NCBI RefSeq assembly: GCF_018383585.1
Contig: NZ_JAHAMK010000020.1
Coordinates: 14,049 to 78,048, forward strand
Length of the DNA: 64,000 nt
Reading direction: 5' to 3'
DNA from: Microvirga sp. 3-52
GTDB lineage: Bacteria; Pseudomonadota; Alphaproteobacteria; Rhizobiales; Beijerinckiaceae
Shown here piece after piece: positions 1-10,497 of this stretch. A program made the translations under genes and the position numbers. The notes beneath the pieces were generated by a model. It did not search any database and had not been told where the DNA came from. It worked only from the letters and a program-made list of their open reading frames with translations. The first letter of the stretch is position 1. Each line of letters opens with the position of its first letter.

Positions 1-49
1 GTCGGGCCGGGATGAGCACGGGTATAGCCCAGGTGATACACTGTGTCAA

Positions 50-64
50 GAACAAAGTGAGAAC
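50..64. promoter_or_regulatory. Candidate LexA (SOS) box
   Basis: GAAC-N7-GAAC, the direct-repeat LexA operator known from Rhizobium and other alphaproteobacteria, is present exactly at 50-53 and 61-64. It lies about 270 bases upstream of the Ada-like gene and near the left window edge, so it may serve a gene to the left on the minus strand. That gene is not visible. The match is seen; LexA control is inferred. Confidence 0.5.
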
Positions 65-85
65 ATAGCGTTACATCCGCTCTCC

Positions 86-189
86 CCCGTCATCACCGGC
101 CTTGTGCCGGTGATCCCGATAAAGAGAAGCGCCGCGCCTCACCTGACCGTCATGGCCGGGACAGGCCCGGCCATGACGGTCAGGTGAGG
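86..189. repeat. Dispersed palindromic repeats (REP-like, family 1)
   Basis: Two palindromic units lie in tandem. The second is a perfect inverted repeat with 24-base arms (137-160 and 166-189) around a 5-base loop ACAGG. The first carries the recurrent CACCGG...CCGGTG core followed by ATCCCGAT. The same family recurs near 1.3, 9.4, 11.2, 20.6, 26.8, 28.3, 29.7-30.2 and 49.7 kb. The rest of 1-335 holds no gene that I can support. Confidence 0.85.
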
Positions 190-335
190 TGAGGAGCGTC
201 GCATCTGGGGGACATATTCCGCAAGCAATGAGAATGCTCTCTTCCGCCCAGCACTTAAGATAATCCTGTCACAGAAATCGGGTGTCTCCGCCCTCCCCGG
301 CTCGCTAGGATGATCGCCAATAAGGATTCAGAGTC

Positions 336-1241
336 ATGCTCAATACCTTGCGCGACATCACCATCGAACCGGGCGCGATCACCGTGCCGGACGAGCCCCA
401 TTCGGATTACGAGCGGGTGCGCCGGATCATCGCGTTCATCTCGGAGCGCTGGCGCGACCAGCCCTCCCTGGAGGCGATCGCCGACCATGTGGGGCTGTCC
501 ACCACCCATGTGCACCATCTCTTCCGGCGCTGGGCGGGCCTGAGCCCGAAGGCGTTCCTGCAGGCGCTGACCCTCGACAACGCCAAGGCGCTGCTCTCCG
601 ATTCCGCCAGCGTGCTCGACGCCACCTACGAGGTCGGGTTGTCGGGACCTGCCCGGCTGCACGACCTCTTCGTGACCCACGAGGCCATGACCCCGGGGGA
701 TTACAAGGCGGGCGGCCAGGGTTTGACCATGCGCTTCGGCTTCCACCCCTCCCCCTTTGGCGAGGCGGTGCTGATCGCCACCGACCGGGGCCTGGCGGGC
801 CTGGGCTTCGTGGACGACGGCGACCGGCAGGCGGCGCTCTCGGACCTGATTCGCCGCTGGCCGAAAGCTGAGTATGTGGAGGATGAAGCCGCCACCGCCC
901 CGCTCGCGAGGCGCATCTTCAGCCCGTCGCAATGGCAGGCGGAGCAGCCCCTGCGGGTGGTCCTGATCGGCACCGATTTCGAGGTCCGGGTCTGGCAGAC
1001 CCTGCTGCGCATCCCCCGCGACAAGGCGACCACCTATTCCGACATCGCCCGCCATATCGGCAGGCCCGCCGCCTGCCGGGCGGTGGGCGCGGCGGTGGGC
1101 AAGAATCCGGTCTCCTTCGTGGTCCCCTGCCACCGTGTGCTCGGCCGCTCCGGGGCGCTCACCGGCTACCATTGGGGGCTGACCCGCAAGCAGGCCATTC
1201 TGGGCTGGGAGGCCGGGCAGGCTTTCGGGGCCGCCGCCTAG
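336..1241 (+). CDS. Ada-like regulator / O6-alkylguanine-DNA alkyltransferase
   Basis: A 301-residue fusion of an AraC-type helix-turn-helix (about residues 25-110) and an O6-methylguanine-DNA methyltransferase domain (about 130-298). The active site PCHRV is complete, with the acceptor Cys at residue 265. The enzyme would remove alkyl groups from O6-guanine by irreversible transfer to that Cys. Compared with E. coli Ada (about 354 residues), the N-terminal Cys4 zinc domain that senses methylphosphotriesters is missing, so classical Ada self-activation is not expected. It stands alone, with repeats on both sides. A GAAC-N7-GAAC box lies upstream at 50-64. A second alkylation-repair gene, an AlkB homologue, is 10 kb downstream. 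Domain assignment is firm; the regulatory target is unknown. Confidence 0.9.
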   Translation: MLNTLRDITIEPGAITVPDEPHSDYERVRRIIAFISERWRDQPSLEAIADHVGLSTTHVHHLFRRWAGLSPKAFLQALTLDNAKALLSDSASVLDATYEVGLSGPARLHDLFVTHEAMTPGDYKAGGQGLTMRFGFHPSPFGEAVLIATDRGLAGLGFVDDGDRQAALSDLIRRWPKAEYVEDEAATAPLARRIFSPSQWQAEQPLRVVLIGTDFEVRVWQTLLRIPRDKATTYSDIARHIGRPAACRAVGAAVGKNPVSFVVPCHRVLGRSGALTGYHWGLTRKQAILGWEAGQAFGAAA

Positions 1242-1284
1242 GGATTCGATTGCCCGGCACAACGCGATCGCTGCCGCTTCACCT

Positions 1285-1372
1285 CGTCATGGCCGCGCTT
1301 GTTGCGGCCATCCACGTCTTCAAACCTCGGCGCCGTCAGACGTGGATCCCCGGCACGGGGCGGACATGACGG
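1285..1372. repeat. REP-like palindrome (family 1)
   Basis: The recurrent GTCATGGCCG core is followed by an inverted copy and the ATCCACGTC...GACGTGGAT stem, ending in CATGACGG. It follows the Ada-like gene closely and matches the other dispersed units of the window. Confidence 0.7.
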
Positions 1373-1505
1373 CGGAGGGTGTCGTTATGTTGAGCGTGCG
1401 CAATGTAAGGGAGAGCGGCGGGCACCCCGGACCCGAAACGGCTTCCGGGCATCCTTAGGAATCCCGACAATCGGATTTAAAGAACCAGGAGTCGGGCGGT
1501 CGCGA

Positions 1506-1910
1506 TTACGGTTCACTCTCAAGTGGATCCGGCGAACCATCCGAGGGCCCCGGCGATCCCGACAGCGCCGCGGTGCTCGGTGGCAGCACCGCACATTGCG
1601 TGACGTGGAACACGCTGTTGTCGACCTTCTGATAGCTGCGCCCGCACCAGTGTCCCCCGCCCGTCCGACCGGCATCGCCGCTCAGCGCACGGTACTGGAT
1701 CGTGTAGCCGGGCACCTCGACCCACTCCCCGTCGACAAGCATCTGCACGCCCATCGGGGTGACCCGGTAGGGTGCCGGCCGGCAATCCTCGTCGTTGCAG
1801 CAGCTGTTGCCCCACGAGTCCCTGAGATGCGAGTAGATGTCGTGGGCTTCGGCCGGGAGGGGGAACCCCAGCGGGAAAAAAATCGCGGAAAGGATAAGCC
1901 TGATCCACAT
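1506..1910 (-). CDS. Secreted Cys-containing hypothetical protein
   Basis: A 134-residue protein with a clear Sec signal peptide (about residues 1-22, ending AEA). The mature part starts HDIYSHLRDSWG and contains a SCCNDEDCRPAPYR segment, so several Cys probably form periplasmic disulfides. Short secreted proteins with this CC...DC.P..YR pattern occur in Rhizobiales genomes, but I know of no assigned function. The C-terminal 20 residues are Pro/Ser/Gly-rich. ATG at 1910 is preceded by GAGAGCGG. It stands alone on the minus strand. An invented function would not be justified. Confidence 0.7.
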   Translation of the reverse strand: MWIRLILSAIFFPLGFPLPAEAHDIYSHLRDSWGNSCCNDEDCRPAPYRVTPMGVQMLVDGEWVEVPGYTIQYRALSGDAGRTGGGHWCGRSYQKVDNSVFHVTQCAVLPPSTAALSGSPGPSDGSPDPLESEP

Positions 1911-2219
1911 GGGCCGCTCTCGCAGGTGACCTTCAACGGCGCTCGTCGGAGCGTTGGAGAACGCGACGAACGCTTATCCTAGCGTAAGCAGACGGTCGGG
2001 ACCACATGGAAGCGGACAGGTTGACTTTAGCCCTCCAAGCCGCACAATCGCCCTGCCATGATGACGCTATTCCTCAACACCGCATCCGCTTTCTTCCAAG
2101 GGAAGTAAGCCCAGGCCTGCCTCGGCGCGGGCCTCGAGACGGGTGTCATGCACCCGGGATGCCATTTGCCGGCTCGTTTGCACAGCAGACGGGAGAGCCG
2201 GTCTGTTGAGAGATTTTCC
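1911..2219. other. Divergent intergenic region
   Basis: This 309-base gap between the minus-strand secreted protein and the plus-strand dioxygenase must hold both promoters. I see only a short ACGCT-N6-AGCGT inverted repeat near 1971-1986 and no convincing sigma70 pair. A reading frame open from 2148 continues into the dioxygenase, but its first 24 codons look non-coding. Confidence 0.4.
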
Positions 2220-3023
2220 ATGCCTTCGAACCAGGAGACGCGCGCGCTGAGCGCCGCGCAGATTCAGCATTTCATCGACAGCGGCTTCGTCAGGGTCGAC
2301 GACGCTTTCCCGCGCCGGCTCGCCGACGAGGCCCGTGCCATCCTGTGGCGCGACACCGGATGCGATCCGGACGATCCCGCCACCTGGACGCGGCCCGTGA
2401 TCCGCCTGAACCAGTATGGGCAGGAGCCTTTCGTCCAGGCGGCCAACACGCCGGTCCTGCATCGCGCCTTCGACCAGCTCGTCGGACCGGCCCGGTGGGT
2501 GCCCCGCGCCACCTTGGGGACTTTCCCGGTGCGGTTTCCTTCGCCCGACGATCCGGGCGATGCCGGCTGGCACATCGATGTCAGTTTCGGAACCGAGACT
2601 CCGGACTTCCTGTCCTGGCGCGCGAACGTCACGTCGCGCGGGCGGGCCCTGCTGATGCTCTTCCTGTTCTCCGATGTGGGGGAGAATGATGCGCCGACGC
2701 GGATCCGGGCCGGCTCCCATCTGGAAATGGCCCGCATTCTGGCGCCGGCGGGAGAAGCCGGCCTCACCCTCGGCGAGATGGCGGCCGACGGCTTTGCGGA
2801 GACCGCCCATCTCGCCGAGGTGGCGGCGACCGGGGATGCGGGTACGGTGTATCTGTGCCATCCCTTCCTCGTTCATGCCGCTCAACCCCATCGCGGCACG
2901 AGGCCGAAATTCATGGCCCAGCCGCCCCTCCTGCCCGCGCAGTCCCTGCGTCTCGAGCGCCGGGGCGGCGCCTATTCTCCGGTCGAGCAGGCGATCCGGA
3001 TCGCCCTCGGGATGATTCCTTAA
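2220..3023 (+). CDS. Phytanoyl-CoA dioxygenase (PhyH) family oxygenase
   Basis: A 267-residue protein of the Fe(II)/2-oxoglutarate-dependent PhyH family. The iron-binding facial triad is visible: WHID with His118 and Asp120, and the distal His219 in FLVHAAQPH. A basic R-x-K region after it suits 2-oxoglutarate binding. ATG at 2220 was chosen over an in-frame upstream start at 2148 because the conserved N-terminal helix (ALSAAQIQHFIDSGFV) begins just after it and a GAGAG lies upstream. The family hydroxylates diverse small molecules, and the substrate cannot be read from sequence. It may be transcribed toward the convergent GFA gene; no operon partner is apparent. Confidence 0.85.
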   Translation: MPSNQETRALSAAQIQHFIDSGFVRVDDAFPRRLADEARAILWRDTGCDPDDPATWTRPVIRLNQYGQEPFVQAANTPVLHRAFDQLVGPARWVPRATLGTFPVRFPSPDDPGDAGWHIDVSFGTETPDFLSWRANVTSRGRALLMLFLFSDVGENDAPTRIRAGSHLEMARILAPAGEAGLTLGEMAADGFAETAHLAEVAATGDAGTVYLCHPFLVHAAQPHRGTRPKFMAQPPLLPAQSLRLERRGGAYSPVEQAIRIALGMIP

Positions 3024-3095
3024 GGCAATGGCCCGGCAGTCGAGCTGCCGGGCCTCACGGCCGCACCTGCTCGACGCACCCTGCGCATGCAAAGC

Positions 3096-3524
3096 CTAGT
3101 CCGGTTCCCCCGGATAGTGCCGGTTGCCCTCGGGGATGATCACGCCCCTCAGCTTGCGGGAGGTCCAGATGTGGATCGCCTCGGTGAGATCGACCGGCTC
3201 GTCGAGGGAGCCCCCCTTGATGCTGATCTCATCCTCCCGATCCTTGTCCCCATGCCACACGCGCGAGCCGCAATCCGGGCAGAAGAAGCAGGTCAGGGAC
3301 CGTCCGGCATCGGTCGCACGCGTCCAATGGCCGAGCCTGCCGGCCAGGAGCAGGACATCGGCACTGCGGGCCATGACCGAAGTCCCGAAGGCGGAGGCCG
3401 ACTGCTTCTGGCACTCCCGGCAGTGGCAGACATAGATCTCGTGCGGCGGCTTCGTGAGCTCGTACCGCACCTGGCCGCATTGGCAGCCGCCCTTGAGAGA
3501 ATAGGCTTGCTTCGACGTTCCCAT
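3096..3524 (-). CDS. GFA (Gfa/CENP-V) family zinc protein
   Basis: A 142-residue protein with the GFA beta-tent fold signature: GGCQCGQVRYE near the N-terminus, CHCRECQKQSAS in the middle and CPDCGSRVWH later. These give the Cys ligands for two zinc ions. The founding member, Gfa, was proposed to join formaldehyde and glutathione, but most family members are uncharacterised, so a formaldehyde role is not claimed. ATG at 3524 is preceded by GGGGAG, and the longer upstream frame looks non-coding. It is convergent with the PhyH gene. Confidence 0.85.
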   Translation of the reverse strand: MGTSKQAYSLKGGCQCGQVRYELTKPPHEIYVCHCRECQKQSASAFGTSVMARSADVLLLAGRLGHWTRATDAGRSLTCFFCPDCGSRVWHGDKDREDEISIKGGSLDEPVDLTEAIHIWTSRKLRGVIIPEGNRHYPGEPD

Positions 3525-3865
3525 GACCGCTCCCCTGCTGCGACGGTTCCTGGCTAGGTAGGGCACAAGGTCTCGCCGACGCACCCTGCCGCAACGACGT
3601 ATCGTGTCTCTCCGGGGAGATTTCGTGTCCCCCGGCCCGCAGGGCTCCTCCTATTGCAGCCATGCAACAGACCCCGGCTCCGACGAAATGAGTCGATCTA
3701 GCCTTCAGGATCGTCTTGCGGCGCTGAAAAGCCCTTCTTATATCAGCGCCAGCACAGGGCACGGCTCGGGTTGAGGCGGTCCTTGCATTTAGTCATCAAC
3801 ATGTAAGCCATGGGCCGAGCTGCTTTTAGGGCTCGGCGGTCTGCTTGAAAGTGAGGGATCCCGCC
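3525..3865. other. dnaK upstream region
   Basis: This 341-base gap holds the promoter of the minus-strand GFA gene and the control region of dnaK. Besides the RpoH-like promoter at 3715-3744, a hairpin GCCGAGC-N10-GCTCGGC lies at 3814-3837 in the dnaK 5' leader, ending about 15 bases before the ribosome binding site GAGGGA. Confidence 0.6.
3715..3744 (+). promoter_or_regulatory. RpoH (sigma32)-type promoter of dnaK
   Basis: CTTGCG (3715-3720), 16 bases, then CTTATATC (3737-3744). This fits the alphaproteobacterial heat-shock consensus (CTTGnn, then CYTATnT) and closely parallels the element in front of grpE at 14369-14398. It would give a leader of about 115 bases. The match is seen; heat induction is inferred. 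Confidence 0.65.
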
Positions 3866-5788
<1,923 letters not shown>

Positions 5789-5812
5789 AGCATGAGCGCT
5801 CTGTAAGGAATT

Positions 5813-5845
5813 CGGCACCCGGTTTCATGACCGGGTGCCGTTTTC
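5813..5845 (+). terminator. Rho-independent terminator after dnaK
   Basis: A 10-bp stem CGGCACCCGG / CCGGGTGCCG (5813-5822, 5831-5840) with an 8-base loop, followed by TTTTCGT. It lies 25 bases after the dnaK stop and would reduce read-through into dnaJ. Confidence 0.8.
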
Positions 5846-5993
5846 GTGAATAGGCTCGACACAATAATGACCGATCAACCAACCGATTTTCGCACCCCTT
5901 CGGCAGAAGCTGCCGGGGCCTCTCCCTTTCGGATGCATGCGAAACGGTCCGGCAGCATGATGGAGCGGCCGACCGCTCCCAGGGGCGCCTGAT

Positions 5994-7145
5994 ATGTCCA
6001 AGCGCGACTATTACGAGGTTCTCGGCGTCTCGCGGACCGCGACCGAAGCGGAGATGAAATCCGCCTTCCGCAAGCTCGCGATGCAGTACCACCCGGACCG
6101 CAACCCGGGCGACCACGAGGCCGAGGTCAAGTTCAAGGAAATCAACGAGGCTTACCAGACCCTCTCCGACGGCCAGAAGCGCGCGGCCTACGACCGCTTC
6201 GGCCATGCCGCCTTCGCCAACGGCGGACCGGGCGGCGGCGGACCGGGCTTCGGCGGCGACTTCTCCGACTTCATGTCGGACATCTTCGAGAATTTCTTCG
6301 GTGATGCCGGGCGCGGCAGCGGACGCGGGCGTGGAGCCGGCGGCGGGCGCGAGCGCGGCGCCGACATGCGCTACAACCTCGAGATCTCCCTCGACGAGGC
6401 CTATAACGGCAAGACCGCCGAGCTGAAGATCCCGACCTCCATCACCTGCGAGGCCTGCTCCGGATCCGGCGCGAAGCCCGGCTCCAAGCCCAAGGCCTGC
6501 CCCACCTGCGGCGGCGCGGGCCGGGTGCGGGCGACGCAGGGCTTCTTCTCCATCGAGCGCACCTGCCCCAACTGCCACGGGCGCGGCGAGGTCATCGACG
6601 ATCCCTGCGGCCAATGCGGCGGCGCCGGCCGCGTCACCCGGGAGCGTACGCTCTCGGTCAACATCCCGGCGGGCGTCGAGGACGGCACGCGCATCCGGCT
6701 GGCGGGCGAAGGCGAGGCCGGCCTGCGCGGCGGGCCTCCGGGCGATCTCTACATCTTCCTGTCCCTGAAACCCCATCCGTTCTTCCAGCGCGACGGGGCC
6801 GACCTGTTCTGCCGGGTTCCGATCTCCATGGTGACGGCGGCGCTCGGCGGCGAGTTCAGCGTTCCGACGCTCAGCGGCACCGACGCGCTCGTGAAGGTTC
6901 CCGAGGGCACCCAGACAGGCAAGCAGTTCCGCCTCAAGGGAAAAGGCATGCCGGTGCTGCGCTCGCGGGACGTGGGCGACCTGTACATCCAGGTAGTTGT
7001 GGAAACTCCGCAGAAGCTCACCAAGCGCCAGCGCGAACTCCTGACGGAGTTCGACCAGGAATGCTCCAAGGAAAACCACCCGGAAAGCTCGGGCTTTTTC
7101 TCGCGTTTCCGGGAGTTTATCGACGGGCTGGGTGGATCAACTTAA
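5994..7145 (+). CDS. dnaJ: Co-chaperone DnaJ (Hsp40)
   Basis: A 383-residue class I J-protein. The J domain occupies about residues 1-70 with HPD at 33-35. A Gly/Phe-rich linker follows (about 75-125), then a zinc-finger region with four CxxCxGxG-type repeats ([32 protein letters not shown]) and the C-terminal substrate-binding domains. It stimulates DnaK ATPase and delivers substrates. The start at 5994 gives the standard [13 protein letters not shown]-terminus. The 205-base gap after dnaK contains a terminator, so dnaJ depends on read-through or on a promoter that I could not locate. Confidence 0.98.
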   Translation: MSKRDYYEVLGVSRTATEAEMKSAFRKLAMQYHPDRNPGDHEAEVKFKEINEAYQTLSDGQKRAAYDRFGHAAFANGGPGGGGPGFGGDFSDFMSDIFENFFGDAGRGSGRGRGAGGGRERGADMRYNLEISLDEAYNGKTAELKIPTSITCEACSGSGAKPGSKPKACPTCGGAGRVRATQGFFSIERTCPNCHGRGEVIDDPCGQCGGAGRVTRERTLSVNIPAGVEDGTRIRLAGEGEAGLRGGPPGDLYIFLSLKPHPFFQRDGADLFCRVPISMVTAALGGEFSVPTLSGTDALVKVPEGTQTGKQFRLKGKGMPVLRSRDVGDLYIQVVVETPQKLTKRQRELLTEFDQECSKENHPESSGFFSRFREFIDGLGGST

Positions 7146-7165
7146 CTTGACGGTCGTTTTCCTCA

Positions 7166-7268
7166 GCGCATCGTGCGGAAGAAGTGGATCCGGTTTTTCC
7201 GCTCTAGACGATGCGCCCGTTAAATGAGAAGCATCGGGTTGATCCCAAAAGTGGCTTCCACTTTTGGG
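7166..7268. repeat. Dispersed palindromic repeat (family 3)
   Basis: Two nested palindromes. One is GCGCATCGT (7166-7174) with ACGATGCGC (7208-7216). The other is an 11-bp stem CCCAAAAGTGG / CCACTTTTGGG (7244-7254, 7258-7268) with loop CTT. A related CATCGGATCCCAAA...TTTCGGGATCC...CCGATG unit occurs at 24657-24705. It fills the dnaJ-pmtA gap and lacks the T-run of a typical terminator. Confidence 0.7.
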
Positions 7269-7327
7269 TCCGAGGCTTCGGGGTTCTAAACAGCCAACGT
7301 GATCCGTCGCACAAGGGGTCCTGATCA

Positions 7328-7951
7328 GTGCTTCAGTCGTTCCAACGGCCAACGGCCCGGAAAATTCCCCTCAAGAAGGATCGTTTCCAAGACGAGGCCC
7401 GGTTCCTGCGCTCCTGGCTCGAACGGCCCCTCGTCGTCGGCGCCGTCACCCCGTCCGGCAAGATTCTGGCCAGGACCATGGCCTCCTACGTGGATCCGCG
7501 CATTCCCGGTCCAGTCATCGAGCTCGGCCCCGGCACGGGTCCGGTGACCGACGCCCTGATCCGGCGCGGGGTGGCACAGGAGCGGCTGGTCCTCATCGAA
7601 TACAGCCCTGAATTCTGTCAGCTCCTGAAGCGCCGCTTCCCCAAGGCGACGATCATCCAGGGCGATGCCTACGATCTCAAGGAAACGCTCTCCGGGATCC
7701 TGAAGGAGCCGGCGGCCGCCACCGTGTCCAGCCTGCCGCTCTTCACCAAGCCCATGGACCAGCGCCTGGACCTTCTGGAAGCCGCTCAAGGGATGATGCA
7801 CCCCAACGGGCCCTTCATTCAGTTCACCTATGCGGTGGTGCCGCCGATCCCGGCGCGCTCGCAGGCCTACAAAGCCAAAGCCTCCAACCGGATCTGGCGC
7901 AACCTGCCCCCGGCCCGCGTCTGGATCTACAACAAGGTCAACCATCCATGA
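7328..7951 (+). CDS. pmtA: Phospholipid N-methyltransferase (PmtA-type)
   Basis: A 207-residue SAM-dependent methyltransferase with motif [11 protein letters not shown] near residues 64-73 and an acidic motif II ending IEYSPEF. The N-terminal amphipathic helix ([19 protein letters not shown]) and overall layout match bacterial PmtA, which methylates phosphatidylethanolamine to phosphatidylcholine at the inner membrane. Similarity to KsgA-like rRNA methylases is a caveat, but the length and N-terminus favour PmtA. The start codon is GTG at 7328 with AAGGGG about 10 bases upstream. Its stop overlaps the pyrF start (ATGA), suggesting translational coupling. Confidence 0.82.
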   Translation: MLQSFQRPTARKIPLKKDRFQDEARFLRSWLERPLVVGAVTPSGKILARTMASYVDPRIPGPVIELGPGTGPVTDALIRRGVAQERLVLIEYSPEFCQLLKRRFPKATIIQGDAYDLKETLSGILKEPAAATVSSLPLFTKPMDQRLDLLEAAQGMMHPNGPFIQFTYAVVPPIPARSQAYKAKASNRIWRNLPPARVWIYNKVNHP

Positions 7952-8688
7952 GCGCCGCGATGTCTCTTTCGACGAATCCCATTCCCGCAGGAGACATTCG
8001 CGACAAGCTCATCATCGGCCTCGACGTTCCGTCCGTCGAGGAGGCCCGCGCCGTCGTCGGCCGCATCGGGGAGGCCGGCACGTTCTACAAGATCGGCTAT
8101 CAGCTTGCCTACGCGGGCGGTTTCGAGTTCGCCCAGGAGCTGATCGGACAGGGCAAGAAGGTCTTTCTCGATCTCAAGCTCCACGACATCGGCAACACGG
8201 TGGAGAAAGGCGTGCGCTCCGTGGCCCGCCTCGGCGCCACGTTCCTGACGGTCCATGCCTATCCGCAGACCATGCGCGCGGCCGTCGCCGGGAAAGCCGG
8301 AACGGACCTGAAGATCCTCGCCGTGACCGTGCTCACGTCCTATGACGACAATGACCTCGTCGAGGCGGGCTATGCCCACACATCGGCCGCGGACCTCGTC
8401 GCCCGCCGCGCCGGGCAGGCGCGCGATCTCAACGTGGACGGCGTCGTCTGCGCCGCGCCGGAAGCGCAGCGCGTGCGCACCGTCGTCGGCCCCGACCGGC
8501 TCATCGTGACGCCCGGCATTCGGCCTGCGGGTGCGGATGCGGGCGACCAGAAGCGCATCGTGACGCCGGCGCAAGGCATTCGGCTCGGAGCCGACCACCT
8601 CGTGGTCGGCCGCCCGATCGTGAAGGCCGCCGATCCGCGTGCGGCCGCGGAAGCGATTGTGCGGGAAATTGCCGACGTGAAGGCTTGA
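7948..8688 (+). CDS. pyrF: Orotidine 5'-phosphate decarboxylase
   Basis: A 246-residue TIM-barrel enzyme that makes UMP from OMP in the last step of de novo pyrimidine synthesis. The signature [11 protein letters not shown], with the catalytic Lys and Asp, is intact, and the C-terminal phosphate loop LVVGRPIV is present. Its start overlaps the end of pmtA by 4 bases. DUF1330 genes follow after 54 bases and may be co-transcribed. Confidence 0.96.
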   Translation: MSAAMSLSTNPIPAGDIRDKLIIGLDVPSVEEARAVVGRIGEAGTFYKIGYQLAYAGGFEFAQELIGQGKKVFLDLKLHDIGNTVEKGVRSVARLGATFLTVHAYPQTMRAAVAGKAGTDLKILAVTVLTSYDDNDLVEAGYAHTSAADLVARRAGQARDLNVDGVVCAAPEAQRVRTVVGPDRLIVTPGIRPAGADAGDQKRIVTPAQGIRLGADHLVVGRPIVKAADPRAAAEAIVREIADVKA

Positions 8689-8742
8689 CGATAATGCCCC
8701 TCTGGCGTTCGCTGCCTCCCCGAAAACCAAGAGGAACGCTTC

Positions 8743-9030
8743 ATGCCTAAAGGCTATGTCATCGCCCGCGTGACCGTCACGAACCCCGAAGCCTATGCGG
8801 AATACGCTAAAGGCGCGACGGAGGCGATCCGCAAGTATGGCGGGCGCCCGCTGGTGCGCGGCGGCGCCTACGAGGCGCTGGAGGGCGAGGCAAGGCCCCG
8901 CAACGTGGTGATCGAGTTCGACTCCGTCGAGCAGGCCCGGACCTATTACAACTCACCGGAATATCGGGCCGCCAAGGCCAAGCGCGAAGGCGCCTGCGTG
9001 GCGGAATTCGTTCTCGTGGAAGGAGCCTGA
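8743..9030 (+). CDS. DUF1330 family protein (copy 1)
   Basis: A 95-residue protein matching DUF1330, a dimeric alpha/beta-barrel (ferredoxin-like) fold: N-terminal GYVIARVTVTNPEAYAEYA, central GGRPLVRGG, and RNVVIEFDS followed by a YYNSPEYRAAKAKRE helix. AGAGGAA precedes the ATG. The biochemical role of the family is not settled. It has a tandem paralogue 4 bases downstream. Confidence 0.9.
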   Translation: MPKGYVIARVTVTNPEAYAEYAKGATEAIRKYGGRPLVRGGAYEALEGEARPRNVVIEFDSVEQARTYYNSPEYRAAKAKREGACVAEFVLVEGA

Positions 9031-9034
9031 AGCG

Positions 9035-9337
9035 ATGAAGGGTTATTGGATCGGCCGCGTCGACGTCTCGAACCCCGACGCCTACCAGAATTACGTGAAG
9101 GCCAATGCCGTGCCGTTCGCCAAATACGGCGCCCGCTTCCTGGTGCGCGGGGGCAAATACCGGGTCGCCGAAGGCGAAGCCCGCGCCCGCAACGTGGTGA
9201 TCGAATTCCCGACCTACGAGGCGGCCCTGGAATGCTGGGACTCGCCCGAATACCAGGCGGCCAAAGCCGAGCGCGACGGTCATGCCGTTGCCGACATCAT
9301 CATCATCGAGGGCTACGAGGGCCAGCAGCCGGGGTGA
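9035..9337 (+). CDS. DUF1330 family protein (copy 2)
   Basis: A 100-residue paralogue of the preceding gene, separated by 4 bases and clearly from tandem duplication: GYWIGRVDVSNPDAYQNYV, FLVRGGKYRV, RNVVIEFP and SPEYQAAKAERDG align along the whole length. AAGCG precedes the ATG weakly, so coupling to copy 1 is likely. The two products could form a heterodimer, since family members dimerise (inference). Function unknown. Confidence 0.9.
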   Translation: MKGYWIGRVDVSNPDAYQNYVKANAVPFAKYGARFLVRGGKYRVAEGEARARNVVIEFPTYEAALECWDSPEYQAAKAERDGHAVADIIIIEGYEGQQPG

Positions 9338-9348
9338 GTTCCCTCAAC

Positions 9349-9565
9349 CGTCATGGCCGGCCTTGTGCCGGTGATCCCGATGATGAGAGACGCGGTGCTT
9401 TTCTGACCGAGATGACCGGGACTGATCCCCGGATCAAGTCCGGGGACGGCCATGACGCGGTGGATGTCATTCCCGGCCGGAGCGAAGCGGAGGGAAAGGG
9501 AATCCAGAGCGCTAAGCGTGTCATTGGATCCCCTTCCCGGTCCTTGCGGACCGCCGGGGATGACA
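9349..9565. repeat. Cluster of REP-like palindromes
   Basis: This fills almost all of the 305-base gap between DUF1330 copy 2 and dapB. The left part has GTCATGGCCGG and GTGATCCCGATGATGAGA. The middle has a CCCCGGATC/ GATCCGGGG-like stem and GGCCATGACG. The right part has the GTCATTCCCGGCCGGAGCGAAG unit ending near GGGGATGACAAG. No gene is supported here. Confidence 0.8.
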
Positions 9566-9642
9566 AGAGGAGCGCGATCCTCCGCGCTTCTCAGCCGTTC
9601 CCCGAGCGGCTATACCCGACCGTCTAACAACAGGAGAGCGGC

Positions 9643-10458
9643 ATGAGCGAGATGCGACTCGTCGTGGTAGGTGCGGCCGGACGCATGGGGCGCATGCTCA
9701 TCAAAACCGTCGCCGAGACCGAGGGCTGCACCCTTGTCGGCGCCATCGAGCGGGAAGGCTCTCCGGCGCTCGGGCACGATGCCGGGCTTCTCGCCGGGGT
9801 CGGCCTGCTCGACGTGGACGTGACCGACGATCCGCTGACCGTCTTTGCCCAGGCCGACGGCGTCCTCGATTTCACGGCGCCGGCCGCCACCATCGCGTTC
9901 GCGGCGCTTGCCGCCCAGGCGCGCATCGTCCATGTGATCGGGACCACCGGCCTGCAGGACGCCGATTTCACCAAGCTGGAGGCGGCCGCGCGCCACGCGC
10001 GCATCGTCCAGTCCGGCAACATGTCGCTGGGCGTAAACCTGCTCGCCGGCCTCGTGCGCAAGGCGGCGGCGACCCTGGGCGAAGACTTCGACATCGAGAT
10101 CCTCGAGATGCACCACCGCATGAAGGTGGATGCGCCCTCGGGCACCGCTCTCCTCCTCGGCGAAGCGGCCGCAGAGGGACGCAAGATCCCGCTGAAAGAG
10201 CGCTCGGTGCGCAGCCGCGACGGCCATACCGGCGCGCGCAATCCAGGCGACATCGGCTTTGCCACCCTGCGCGGAGGCTCCGTGGTGGGCGAGCATTCGG
10301 TGATCTTCGCAGGCGCCGGCGAGCGCCTGGAACTCTCGCACCGTGCCGAGGATCGCACCATCTTCGCCCGCGGCGCGGTAAGAGCCGCCCTCTGGGGCTT
10401 CGACAAGAAGCCGGGCTATTACACCATGGCCGATGTTCTTGGCCTCGATCAGCTCTAA
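9643..10458 (+). CDS. dapB: 4-hydroxy-tetrahydrodipicolinate reductase
   Basis: A 271-residue DapB, which reduces the dihydrodipicolinate precursor with NAD(P)H in the lysine/diaminopimelate pathway. The nucleotide-binding motif GAAGRMGRM is at residues 10-18, the GTTGL loop is in the middle, and the catalytic [15 protein letters not shown] (His pair and Lys) is intact. ATG at 9643 has CAGGAGAG upstream. gpmA follows after 39 bases and may be in the same transcript. Confidence 0.97.
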   Translation: MSEMRLVVVGAAGRMGRMLIKTVAETEGCTLVGAIEREGSPALGHDAGLLAGVGLLDVDVTDDPLTVFAQADGVLDFTAPAATIAFAALAAQARIVHVIGTTGLQDADFTKLEAAARHARIVQSGNMSLGVNLLAGLVRKAAATLGEDFDIEILEMHHRMKVDAPSGTALLLGEAAAEGRKIPLKERSVRSRDGHTGARNPGDIGFATLRGGSVVGEHSVIFAGAGERLELSHRAEDRTIFARGAVRAALWGFDKKPGYYTMADVLGLDQL

Positions 10459-10497
10459 AACACGCCATTCACGGGTATCAATCGGAGACGCCAAGAC

